From NCBI RefSeq assembly GCF_013327855.1, contig NZ_JABUMX010000002.1:434001-498000 (forward strand): a stretch of 64,000 bases of DNA, given 5' to 3'. Within the stretch, counting starts at the first letter, position 1; each line of letters opens with the position of its first letter. Source of the stretch: Phyllobacterium pellucidum. GTDB lineage: Bacteria > Pseudomonadota > Alphaproteobacteria > Rhizobiales > Rhizobiaceae. Below are positions 1 through 7,211 of this stretch, in pieces. A program made the position numbers and the translations under genes. The notes beneath the pieces were generated by a model. That model saw only the letters and a list, made by a program, of their open reading frames with translations. It searched no databases and was not told the DNA's origin.

Positions 1-124
1 GACGGGCGTAACTCCGCGGCCCACGGAAGCCGTAGTGGTTATCGCCAATGAAGAGGGTGAAGCTGTTCATGTGGCTGGACGAATTATATTCGACTAGACG
101 GCGCACAACCTTGGGTCTTTCCAT
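1..124 (-). CDS. partial unrecognised ORF, 5' end only
   Basis: An open frame on the minus strand starts at an ATG at 124 and runs off the left edge of the window. It is preceded by AAGG five bases before the ATG, a reasonable ribosome binding site. About 41 residues are visible, beginning MERPKVVRRLVEYNSSS, and I do not recognise them. It would be transcribed away from acpXL. A competing reading on the plus strand (positions 2 to about 97, ending at a TAG) is also open, so the assignment is uncertain. Confidence 0.35.
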   Translation of the reverse strand, partial: MERPKVVRRLVEYNSSSHMNSFTLFIGDNHYGFRGPRSYAR

Positions 125-203
125 AGACCTTGAAAAACGTTAGATACCGGCTCATCAGACATCAGTGCCTTCGAGGGGCACCGGAAGAAAAAAGGAAAAT
201 CAA

Positions 204-485
204 TTGTCCGAAACATTCGACAAGGTTGCCGATATCATTGCCGAAACCAGTGAGATCGATCGCGACTCCATTACGCCGGAAAGCCATACGATTGACGATC
301 TCGGCATCGATAGCCTTGATTTCCTTGATATTGTTTTTGCAATCGACAAGGCCTTCGGTATCAAGATCCCGCTCGAACAGTGGACGCAGGAAGTCAATGA
401 CGGCAAGGTCCCGACCGAAGAATACTTCGTGTTGAAGAACCTGTGCGCCAAGATCGACGAACTCGTCGCCGCCAAAAAGGCCTGA
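204..485 (+). CDS. acpXL: Acyl carrier protein AcpXL for very-long-chain fatty acid of lipid A
   Basis: Specialised acyl carrier protein that carries the growing 27-hydroxyoctacosanoyl-type chain before it is placed on lipid A. The phosphopantetheine site is DLGIDSLDF with Ser at about residue 37, in an acidic 93-residue protein, the usual AcpXL length. I chose a TTG start at 204: the body matches AcpXL from [11 protein letters not shown] onward, and AAAGGAA lies 8 bases upstream. The in-frame ATG at 165 would add an atypical basic 13-residue leader. It is the first gene of a plus-strand cluster ending with lpxXL. It ends 74 bases before the first ketosynthase, and no dehydratase gene lies between them. 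Confidence 0.92.
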   Translation: MSETFDKVADIIAETSEIDRDSITPESHTIDDLGIDSLDFLDIVFAIDKAFGIKIPLEQWTQEVNDGKVPTEEYFVLKNLCAKIDELVAAKKA

Positions 486-558
486 TTTCCGAGCAACGAT
501 TCGGACCGAGTCAACTTCCACCTAACGGGGTGCACCGCGTGGACGGTGTTGCGAGACA

Positions 559-1743
559 ATGCAGAACAACACCGTCGTCATCACTGGGATTGGACTGATC
601 TCATCGCTGGGCGAAGGCGCCGATGCCCATTGGCAGGCGTTCAGCGGCAAGGCTGAACCGCGCACCGACAGTGAAACCTTCCAGCCATATACGGTCCACC
701 CGCTCGGCGAGGTTGACTGGAACAATCAGATACCGAAGCGCGGCGACCAGCGGCAGATGGAAACCTGGCAGCGCATCGGCACCTATACCGCCGGCCTCGC
801 GCTGCAGGATGCGGGCATCAAGGATGACGAGGCGCTTTGCGCCACCATGGATATGGTCGTTGGTGCCGGCGGCGGCGAACGCGATGTTGCGGTTGATCTG
901 CAGATCCTTGCCGAAGCGCGCGTGCGCAATGACCTCGGCACGATGCTCAACGAAAAACTATCGACGGAACTGCGCCCGACGCTGTTCCTCGCCCAGCTTT
1001 CCAATCTCCTTGCCGGCAATATTTCGATCGTCCACAAGGTCACCGGTTCCTCGCGCACTTTCATGGGTGAAGAGGGCTCCGGCATTTCTGCGATAGATAC
1101 AACAGTTGCGCGTATCCGTTCGGGCCAGAGCACCCACGCTCTCGTCGGCGGCGCATATAACGCTGAACACCCGGACATGCTGCTCGGTTATGAGCTGAAC
1201 AACATGCTGCTGCAGAATGGCTGGGCGCCGCTGTGGCAACGTGAAGACGCGGCCGGCGGCGGCATCGTTACCGGTTCGGGCGGCGCATTCCTGGTCCTCG
1301 AAAGCGAGGAACACGCGAAGAAGCGCGGCGCCCGCGCATATGCGGCGATCGACGGCGTTTACAGCACGCAGATCCGCCGCAGCCGCGACGACCTGAAAGA
1401 AACGATCGCCAAGCTTCTCGGCGCGGCAACGGCCGACTCGCCGGCTGACGTCATCATTTCCGGGGCATCCGGCGCCAAGCGCATCACCGCTGCCGAGAAG
1501 GCGGCGCTCGACGCATTCTCGAGTTCGTCCATACGCGGTATCGCCGGCAAGCTCGGTCATTTCCGCGAGGCGCAGTTCCCCCTGGTCGTTGGCCTTGCCG
1601 CGCTCAGCATCTATCACGGCACCGCTTTTCCCCCCATCGATCCCGACAATGAAAAGGCCGGCCCCGAGCGTGTCGACACGGCGCTGGCTACCTCGATCGG
1701 CGGCTCGCGCGGCGAAGGCGTTGCCCGTCTCGTCAAAGTTTAA
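559..1743 (+). CDS. fabF2XL: Degenerate beta-ketoacyl-ACP synthase, chain-length-factor-like
   Basis: Ketosynthase-fold protein of 394 residues in the position of fabF2XL of rhizobial acpXL clusters. The N-terminal TVVITGIGLISSLGEG is typical of FabF. The catalytic centre is not: where FabF has a Cys in a TAC(T/S)SG motif this protein reads MGEEGSG near residues 169-175, so the nucleophile position appears to be Glu. The HGTxTxxxD motif is also absent (ISGASGAKR instead), although a His remains in KLGHF near residue 334. Such loss is what is seen in chain-length-factor partners of type II polyketide ketosynthases. I infer that it forms a heterodimer with the intact enzyme encoded next, 11 bases downstream, and helps set chain length. 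The family assignment is firm; the partner role is inference. Confidence 0.85.
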   Translation: MQNNTVVITGIGLISSLGEGADAHWQAFSGKAEPRTDSETFQPYTVHPLGEVDWNNQIPKRGDQRQMETWQRIGTYTAGLALQDAGIKDDEALCATMDMVVGAGGGERDVAVDLQILAEARVRNDLGTMLNEKLSTELRPTLFLAQLSNLLAGNISIVHKVTGSSRTFMGEEGSGISAIDTTVARIRSGQSTHALVGGAYNAEHPDMLLGYELNNMLLQNGWAPLWQREDAAGGGIVTGSGGAFLVLESEEHAKKRGARAYAAIDGVYSTQIRRSRDDLKETIAKLLGAATADSPADVIISGASGAKRITAAEKAALDAFSSSSIRGIAGKLGHFREAQFPLVVGLAALSIYHGTAFPPIDPDNEKAGPERVDTALATSIGGSRGEGVARLVKV

Positions 1744-1754
1744 GGATATGCCGC

Positions 1755-3032
1755 ATGTCCAAATATACTGATCATCAGGGCCGCCCGCTTGTTGCGATTA
1801 CCGGCCTCGGCGTTGTTTCCTCGCTCGGTCAGGGCAAGGAGGAAAACTGGGCAGCGCTGACATCCGGTACGTCCGGCATCCACAGGATCACCCGTTTTCC
1901 CGTCGATGGACTGCGCACGCAGATCGCCGGCACCGTTGATTTCCTCGAAGAAAGCAACAAGGGCGCTGTCGCGCTGTCGCAGAATCTCGGTTCTCTCGCC
2001 GGCGAGGAAGCGATCAAACAGGCCGGCCTCTCCGTCGATGATTTCGGCGGTCCACTGTTTCTGGCAGCGCCACCGGTCGAACTCGACTGGCGCAACCGCT
2101 TCGCGCTCGATGCGCTGGTCCGCAATGAAGGCGAGCCGGGCTACGATCTCCTTCTCGCGGCCTGCCGCCGCGCGCCGCAGGTCGACATGTTCAATACTGT
2201 TGAGTTCGGCTACATCGCCGAACAGCTCGCCGAGAAGTTCGGAACGCGCGGCCTGCCGGTGACGCTGTCGACGGCCTGCGCGTCTGGCGCGACAGCGATC
2301 CAGCTCGGCGTCGAGGCGATCCGCCGCGGCGAAAGCGACAAGGTGCTGTCAATCGGCACCGATGGTTCGGTTTCCGCTGAAGCACTGATCCGCTTCTCGC
2401 TGCTCTCTGCCCTCTCCACCCAGAACGAGCCCGCTCACAAGGCTGCAAAACCATTCTCCAAGGATCGCGATGGCTTCGTCATGGCCGAGGGTTCCGGGGC
2501 GATGGTGATGGAATCGCTGGAAGCAGCCGTCGCCCGCGGCGCCAACATTCTCGGGATCATGCGCGGCTGCGGCGAAAAGGCCGACGACTTCCACCGCACC
2601 CGTTCGAAGCCGGATGGATCGCCCGCCATCGGAGCGGTCCGTGCAGCGCTCGACGATGCCGGCATCGCAGAGGATGCGATCGACTATATCAACGCCCACG
2701 GCACCTCCACGCCGGAGAATGACAAGATGGAATATCTCGCCCTGTCGACCGTGTTCGGGGAGCGCATCTCGAAGCTGCCGACGTCGTCCAACAAGTCGAT
2801 GATCGGCCACACATTGACGGCGGCCGGTGCCATCGAGGCGGTATTCTCGATGCTGACGATCCAGACCGGCACTATCCCGCCGACGATCAACTACGACAAT
2901 CCCGATCCGGCCATCGATCTCGACGTGGTGCCCAATGTGAAGCGTGAGGCGAACGTTTCATCGGTGCTTTCCAGCTCATTCGGGTTCGGTGGACAAAATA
3001 CCTGTCTTGTCATGACCGCAGAACCGAACTAA
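1755..3032 (+). CDS. fabF1XL: Beta-ketoacyl-ACP synthase II-type, active
   Basis: Condensing enzyme of 425 residues that elongates the acyl chain held on AcpXL. The full Cys-His-His triad is visible: Cys at about 175 in STACASG, His at about 315 in NAHGTSTPEND, and His at about 352 in SMIGHTLTAAG. The C-terminal SSSFGFGGQN is the usual FabF glycine-rich loop. It follows the degenerate paralogue and precedes the dehydrogenase in the same operon, matching fabF1XL in rhizobia. It starts at an ATG 11 bases after the fabF2XL stop, which suggests coupled translation of the two subunits. Confidence 0.9.
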   Translation: MSKYTDHQGRPLVAITGLGVVSSLGQGKEENWAALTSGTSGIHRITRFPVDGLRTQIAGTVDFLEESNKGAVALSQNLGSLAGEEAIKQAGLSVDDFGGPLFLAAPPVELDWRNRFALDALVRNEGEPGYDLLLAACRRAPQVDMFNTVEFGYIAEQLAEKFGTRGLPVTLSTACASGATAIQLGVEAIRRGESDKVLSIGTDGSVSAEALIRFSLLSALSTQNEPAHKAAKPFSKDRDGFVMAEGSGAMVMESLEAAVARGANILGIMRGCGEKADDFHRTRSKPDGSPAIGAVRAALDDAGIAEDAIDYINAHGTSTPENDKMEYLALSTVFGERISKLPTSSNKSMIGHTLTAAGAIEAVFSMLTIQTGTIPPTINYDNPDPAIDLDVVPNVKREANVSSVLSSSFGFGGQNTCLVMTAEPN

Positions 3033-3058
3033 TCCGTGGCCTGAACAAGGAAACGGAT

Positions 3059-4087
3059 ATGCGTGCACTACAGCTGATCGACGACCGCAAGCTCGAATTG
3101 GTCGATATTGCCCCTCCGCCCCCGCCTGGAGTCGGCGAGGTCACGGTGAATATCAGGGCCGTTGCGCTCAATCACATTGACGTCTGGGGCTGGCGCGGCA
3201 TGGCCTTCGCCAAGCGCAAGATGCCGCTGACGATCGGCGCGGAAGCATCCGGCGTTGTCGATGCGATCGGCCCCGGCGTCAGTTCGGTGCTGCCCGGCCA
3301 GCTTGTCTCGATTTACGGTGCGCAGACCTGCGGTCTTTGCCGGCCCTGCCGCGAAGGCCGCGACAATCTCTGCGAACACGTATCCGGGGTCCATGGCTTT
3401 CACCTTGACGGCTTTGCCCAGGAAAAAGTCAACCTGCCGGCGCGCCTCCTCGTCCCGGCGCCTCCCGGCATCGACGAGATCGGCGCTGCGGTCGCGCCCG
3501 TTACCTTCGGTACGGTCGAGCACATGCTCTTTGACAACGCCAAGCTCGAGCCCGGCGAGACGATCCTCGTGCACGCCGGAGGGTCGGGCATTGGCTCGGC
3601 CGCGATCCAGCTTGCCAAGAAGATCGGCTGCACGGTCATCACGACTGTCGGTTCCGACAACAAGATCGAGAAGGCGAAGGCGCTGGGCGCCGACCACGTC
3701 ATCAACTACCGCGAAGATCGCTTCGAAGGTGTCGTGCGCAAGCTGACGAAGAAGAAGGGCGTGGACGTTGTCTTTGAACATGTCGGCGCGGACACCTGGG
3801 CGGGTTCCATGCTGTCGCTGCGACGCGGCGGGCGTCTTGTCACGTGCGGCTCGACATCCGGCGTATCGACGAACATGAACCTGATGATGCTGTTCCAGCA
3901 GCAGTTGAAGCTGCTCGGCTCCTTCGGCTGCCGCATGGAGAACATGGCGGATGCGATGCAGAAGATGGCGCGCGGCCTCGTTCATCCGGTCATCGATACG
4001 CAAGTCGGTTTCGATGAAATCGACACGGCGTTGAAACGGATGGAAGGCCGGGACGTTTTCGGCAAGATCATCCTGCGCATCAACTGA
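3059..4087 (+). CDS. adh2XL: Zinc-type alcohol/quinone dehydrogenase of the acpXL cluster
   Basis: Medium-chain dehydrogenase/reductase of 342 residues. The structural zinc loop CGLCRPCREGRDNLCEH supplies four Cys at about 91, 94, 97 and 105. The nucleotide-binding glycine motif HAGGSGIGSAA is near residue 171. In rhizobia an MDR dehydrogenase sits at exactly this position between fabF1XL and lpxXL; its proposed job is an enoyl- or ketoacyl-reduction step in synthesis of the long hydroxylated chain, but the precise reaction is not settled. The stop codon lies 6 bases before the lpxXL start. MDR membership is certain; the substrate is inferred only from context. Confidence 0.85.
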   Translation: MRALQLIDDRKLELVDIAPPPPPGVGEVTVNIRAVALNHIDVWGWRGMAFAKRKMPLTIGAEASGVVDAIGPGVSSVLPGQLVSIYGAQTCGLCRPCREGRDNLCEHVSGVHGFHLDGFAQEKVNLPARLLVPAPPGIDEIGAAVAPVTFGTVEHMLFDNAKLEPGETILVHAGGSGIGSAAIQLAKKIGCTVITTVGSDNKIEKAKALGADHVINYREDRFEGVVRKLTKKKGVDVVFEHVGADTWAGSMLSLRRGGRLVTCGSTSGVSTNMNLMMLFQQQLKLLGSFGCRMENMADAMQKMARGLVHPVIDTQVGFDEIDTALKRMEGRDVFGKIILRIN

Positions 4088-4093
4088 TTTCCG

Positions 4094-5023
4094 ATGAAGC
4101 TCAATACGAAACTTGCTCTGTTCCGGTGGAGCCAGAGGCTCAAGTCGTTTAACTACTGGCTGACGGCGAATGTCGTCTTCGGCATTTTGTGGCTGTTGCG
4201 CCGCCTGCCCGCACGGGCAGCAATGGATTTCATGGACGCCGCGGCGCGTAAGATCGGTCCGCTGATGGGACGCCATCGCGTCGCCATGAACAACCTGCGC
4301 AAGGCCTATCCGGAAAAGTCCGAGCAAGAACTGCAGGATATCGCGCGCGACATGTGGGGCAACATGGCGCGCCTCACAGCCGAATATGTCTTCCTCGACG
4401 CCATCTTCGACTACGATCCGCACAGCGACAAGACCGGGATCATTGAAGTGCATGGCCGGGAAATCTTCGAGCGCCTGCTCGGGGAAAATGACCGGCCACA
4501 CATATTCTTCACCGGGCATACGGGCAATTTCGAACTCTTGCCGATCTGCGCCGCGACATTCGACTTGAATGTCACAGCGCTGTTTCGCCCGCCGAACAAT
4601 CCCTATGTCGCCAAGCGCATCCTGGGCGCCCGCCGCACCAATATGGGGCACCTCGTTCCATCGAAGGCCGGGGCGGCATGGTCGCTCGCGACTGTTCTTA
4701 ATGCCAACGGCAATGTCGGCATGCTGGTCGACCAGAAATTCCGCCGCGGCATCCCCTCGACCTTCTTCAACCGCCCCTGCAAGACCAACCCGCTTCTGGC
4801 CAAGCTCGCGCGTCAATATGATTGCGATGTCTATCCGGCCCGTTGCATCCGCCTGCCCGGCGGCCGCTTCCGCCTCGAGCTCGAGGAAAAGATGGAACTG
4901 CCGCGCGATGAAAAGGGTGCGGTAGACCTTTCCGCCACCGTGCAAGCTTTGAATGACAAGGTTGAAAGCTGGGTGCGCGAATATCCCGGCCAGTGGATGT
5001 GGTTCCACAAGCGCTGGAACTGA
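4094..5023 (+). CDS. lpxXL: Lipid A very-long-chain acyltransferase LpxXL
   Basis: Acyltransferase of the LpxL/HtrB family, 309 residues, expected at the inner face of the cytoplasmic membrane, where it moves the C28-type chain from AcpXL to the lipid A precursor. One hydrophobic segment near residues 20-40 would anchor it. The family's HX4(D/E) catalytic motif is present as HTGNFE with His at about 142, and an N-terminal HRVAMNNLRKAYPE segment is also typical. It closes the acpXL cluster. Its stop lies 4 bases from the convergent end of soeC, and I see no intrinsic terminator between them. Confidence 0.92.
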   Translation: MKLNTKLALFRWSQRLKSFNYWLTANVVFGILWLLRRLPARAAMDFMDAAARKIGPLMGRHRVAMNNLRKAYPEKSEQELQDIARDMWGNMARLTAEYVFLDAIFDYDPHSDKTGIIEVHGREIFERLLGENDRPHIFFTGHTGNFELLPICAATFDLNVTALFRPPNNPYVAKRILGARRTNMGHLVPSKAGAAWSLATVLNANGNVGMLVDQKFRRGIPSTFFNRPCKTNPLLAKLARQYDCDVYPARCIRLPGGRFRLELEEKMELPRDEKGAVDLSATVQALNDKVESWVREYPGQWMWFHKRWN

Positions 5024-5027
5024 TCAC

Positions 5028-5930
5028 CTAGTAATAGTTCATCACCGCATGCCGGGCCTCGGCGAAGAAGAGCCATCGCTCGGTAAAAAGGCCGAGAAGA
5101 TGCGCGAGGACGCCTACGGCAAGGACGAATTGTGCCAAGAGGCCGCCGCCAATCGCCATGGCAGCAAGCAAGGCAACGACCGGCAGCACGATGCCGCTTA
5201 GAAACGCTATCATCCAGAGCTTGGCCGCATGCTTGCGGGCAACGCGAAAGCCCATTTCGCGTGTCAAGTAATTCTCCAGCGCGTGCGGACGCTCGAACAA
5301 CCGCACCTTGCCGATATGTCCGAGCCCGGTTGCCGTCTCCGGCGTCGACAGGGGTACGAGCGTCATTGCCCGCTTGCGCCAGATCATCTTGGCGACAAGG
5401 GCAAGCAGAATGAATAACAGCGCCAGAAGCTCGAGACCGAGCGCGCCTCCGGCAAAACTCGCCGCAAGCAGAAACCCGCCGGCCAGCGAAAACAGCAGGA
5501 AGCAAAGCGGCGTCAGCGGGGTATTCCAGTTGCCGACGGTCTTGAGCGACGCGTAGATCATCGATGTGCAATAGACGGTGATCAGCGCGCCCGCGACGGT
5601 GATCAGGCCAAGCATCACATCGTGGCGATCATGGAAGACAGCCAGTGCGGCGCTCAAGGTCAGCGGCACGAAGGTTGCGATCGCCATCACCCCCTCGCGC
5701 GACAGCCAGCTCGATTGCCATTGGCTGACCGCCCTCCACGCGCGCTGGGGATTGCCGAGATGGAGAAGCGACGAGGACAACCCGATGCCGATCTGCCCAA
5801 TCGAAACGACATAGGTGATCTTCGTCGAGAGCGAGGCGGGATCGAGAAAGCCAAGCCCGAGGACGACTGCAAGACCGTAGCCAAGGCCGGACAGGGTCGT
5901 GAAGACGATGATCGAATAGGCTGGATGCAT
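5028..5930 (-). CDS. soeC: Membrane anchor subunit of DmsC/SoeC type
   Basis: Polytopic membrane protein of 300 residues with about eight hydrophobic segments, of the DmsC family that anchors molybdenum oxidoreductases and passes electrons to or from quinone. The start MHPAYSIIVFTTLSGLGYG is typical of the family. It follows the molybdenum and iron-sulfur subunits on the same strand, but a 513-base repeat cluster separates it from soeB. I call it SoeC because the catalytic partner lacks a Tat signal and looks like SoeA; a general DmsC-like anchor is the conservative name. Confidence 0.75.
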   Translation of the reverse strand: MHPAYSIIVFTTLSGLGYGLAVVLGLGFLDPASLSTKITYVVSIGQIGIGLSSSLLHLGNPQRAWRAVSQWQSSWLSREGVMAIATFVPLTLSAALAVFHDRHDVMLGLITVAGALITVYCTSMIYASLKTVGNWNTPLTPLCFLLFSLAGGFLLAASFAGGALGLELLALLFILLALVAKMIWRKRAMTLVPLSTPETATGLGHIGKVRLFERPHALENYLTREMGFRVARKHAAKLWMIAFLSGIVLPVVALLAAMAIGGGLLAQFVLAVGVLAHLLGLFTERWLFFAEARHAVMNYY

Positions 5931-5973
5931 TTATTGCGGCCTCGACATTGCGGGGACGCGGAGGTGTTGAGCT

Positions 5974-6022
5974 TCACCCCCCTCTGTCCTGCCGGACATC
6001 TCCCACACAAGGGGGGAGATCG
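5974..6022 (+). repeat. Palindromic intergenic repeat, type A copy 1
   Basis: C-rich unit starting CACCCCCCTCTGTCCTGCCG and continuing to a stem CTCCCACACAAGGGGGGAG. Two inverted copies follow within 450 bases and a shortened copy lies at 42.67 kb. Repeats of this kind are common between genes in rhizobia. This copy sits just upstream of soeC. Confidence 0.85.
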
Positions 6023-6085
6023 GATGGCCGCAAGCCTGTGTTCCAATTGGTACGGCGGTAGTTAGGCAAACCCGTGAAGCAGGCT

Positions 6086-6134
6086 GATCTCCCCCCTTGT
6101 GGGGGAGATGCCCGGCAGGACAGAGGGAGGTGAG
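6086..6134 (-). repeat. Palindromic intergenic repeat, type A copy 2
   Basis: Reverse complement of type A: GATCTCCCCCCTTGTGGGGG, then GCCCGGCAGGACAGAGG. Internally it forms a hairpin of about 8 G-C-rich pairs (CTCCCCC/GGGGGAG). With copy 1 it frames a 60-base stretch, so the pair itself can fold into a long stem. Confidence 0.85.
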
Positions 6135-6173
6135 TGGATCATCGGTCAATTTCTTTCGAATGCAGGGCGCCGC

Positions 6174-6228
6174 CTTTCCCACCCCCTTGCGGGGAGGGTG
6201 GCTGCGCAGCAGCCGGGAGGGGCCTTCT
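6174..6228 (+). repeat. G/C-rich palindromic repeat, type B copy 1
   Basis: A different unit with internal symmetry: CCCACCCCCTTGCGGGGAGG followed by GTGGCTGCGCAGCAGCC. It contains the hairpins CCCCTTGCGGGG and GGCTGCGCAGCAGCC. It lies between two type A units in the soeB-soeC gap. Confidence 0.7.
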
Positions 6229-6260
6229 TGATAGGAAACAAATCGCTTCGCGGTCGTAAC

Positions 6261-6310
6261 GACCCCGCCCCGGACTTTCGGTCCGACCCTCCCCACAAGG
6301 GGGAGGGAAG
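6261..6310 (-). repeat. G/C-rich palindromic repeat, type B copy 2
   Basis: Unit with GGACTTTCGGTCC (a hairpin) followed by GACCCTCCCCACAAGGGGGA. It shares the CCTCCCC...GGGGAGG theme with the 6174-6228 unit in the opposite order, so the two look like inverted relatives that have diverged. Confidence 0.6.
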
Positions 6311-6367
6311 CACGGAATCCGCCGAGCCCAAGGCTTTGTTGATTTGGGAGACGGTCCGCTGCCGATC

Positions 6368-6416
6368 GATCTCCCCCCTTGTGGGGGAGATGTCCGACAG
6401 GACAGAGGGGGGTATC
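6368..6416 (-). repeat. Palindromic intergenic repeat, type A copy 3
   Basis: GATCTCCCCCCTTGTGGGGG followed by GATGTCCGACAGGACAGAGG; nearly identical to copy 2. It ends about 28 bases past the soeB stop codon on the coding strand, so it could act as a stem-loop at the 3' end of soeAB messenger RNA. Confidence 0.85.
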
Positions 6417-6443
6417 GTAGGAATGCAACCCTGACATGCTAAC

Positions 6444-7211
6444 TCACATCCGATCGAGCGCTCTGTCGAGCCAGGCAAAGAAACCGGTCGCACCTTCGCT
6501 GTTCTCGGCAAGCGGCACCAATGGCGCACTCTCGCTCAGTGCCTTTCGCGGGCGCGGCGGCAAGTATTTGTTGGTCGGCCGGGTCCCCTGCTCCGGCATC
6601 AGATCGAAACCACCGCGCTCCGCCACCATGATCGACACCTCGGATGCCGGATCGCCGAGATCGCCGAAGTGGCGCGCGTTGGCGGGACATGTGCGAACGC
6701 AGGATGGTATCCGGTCCTCCTGCTGAAACGTCTCGTTGTAGATGCGATCGACGCACAGAGTGCATTTCTTCATGACGCCGGCGGCGAGATCCATCTCGCG
6801 TGCGCCATAGGCGCAGGCCCAGGCGCAGAGCCCGCAGCCGATGCATTTGTCCTCGTCGACAAGCACAATCCCATCTTCGGCGCGCTTGTAGGAAGCGCCG
6901 GTCGGGCAGACCGTAACGCAGGGCGCATCCTCGCAATGCAGGCAGGATTTCGGAAAATGAACGATGCGCGCATCGCCTGCTTCCCCGATGACTTCACCAC
7001 CCTCCGGCACCACTTCGAAACTGTGAATGCGGTTGAGAAACGTGCCCGACACGTCGTCGCCGTAAGGATGCTGGTCCGAGAGTGCATTGCCGTAGCCGCC
7101 CGTGTTCCATTCCTTGCAGCTGATGACACAGGCATGGCAGCCGACGCAGACATCGAGATCGATGACAAGGCCGAGCTTCGTGGAGGTGCGGTTTTGCGGC
7201 AGGCTGGTCAT
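6444..7211 (-). CDS. soeB: Four-cluster ferredoxin subunit of SoeB type
   Basis: Electron-transfer subunit of 255 residues with four cysteine groups: CVGCHACVISC, CLHCEDAPCVTVCP, CIGCGLCAWAC and CTLCVDRI with a later CVRTCP. These bind four 4Fe-4S clusters that link the molybdenum subunit to the membrane anchor. The C-terminal NKYLPPRPRK matches the iron-sulfur subunits of this family. I chose the start MTSLPQNRTSTKLG at 7211, whose ATG overlaps the TGA of soeA (ATGA), over an upstream ATG at 7223. Confidence 0.82.
   Translation of the reverse strand: MTSLPQNRTSTKLGLVIDLDVCVGCHACVISCKEWNTGGYGNALSDQHPYGDDVSGTFLNRIHSFEVVPEGGEVIGEAGDARIVHFPKSCLHCEDAPCVTVCPTGASYKRAEDGIVLVDEDKCIGCGLCAWACAYGAREMDLAAGVMKKCTLCVDRIYNETFQQEDRIPSCVRTCPANARHFGDLGDPASEVSIMVAERGGFDLMPEQGTRPTNKYLPPRPRKALSESAPLVPLAENSEGATGFFAWLDRALDRM

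Noticed and set aside
165-203. Upstream ATG start for acpXL
   Set aside because: It would add 13 basic residues foreign to AcpXL; the TTG at 204 has a proper ribosome binding site and fits the family length.
3068-5008. Long minus-strand frame opposite adh2XL and lpxXL
   Set aside because: It lies antisense to two well-supported genes. Its composition (His, Arg, Asp and Gly rich, without domains) is typical of a shadow frame in GC-rich DNA.
5931-6443. CRISPR array or insertion sequence in the soeB-soeC gap
   Set aside because: Units are few, palindromic, of two types and in mixed orientation, without regular spacers. No transposase frame exists.
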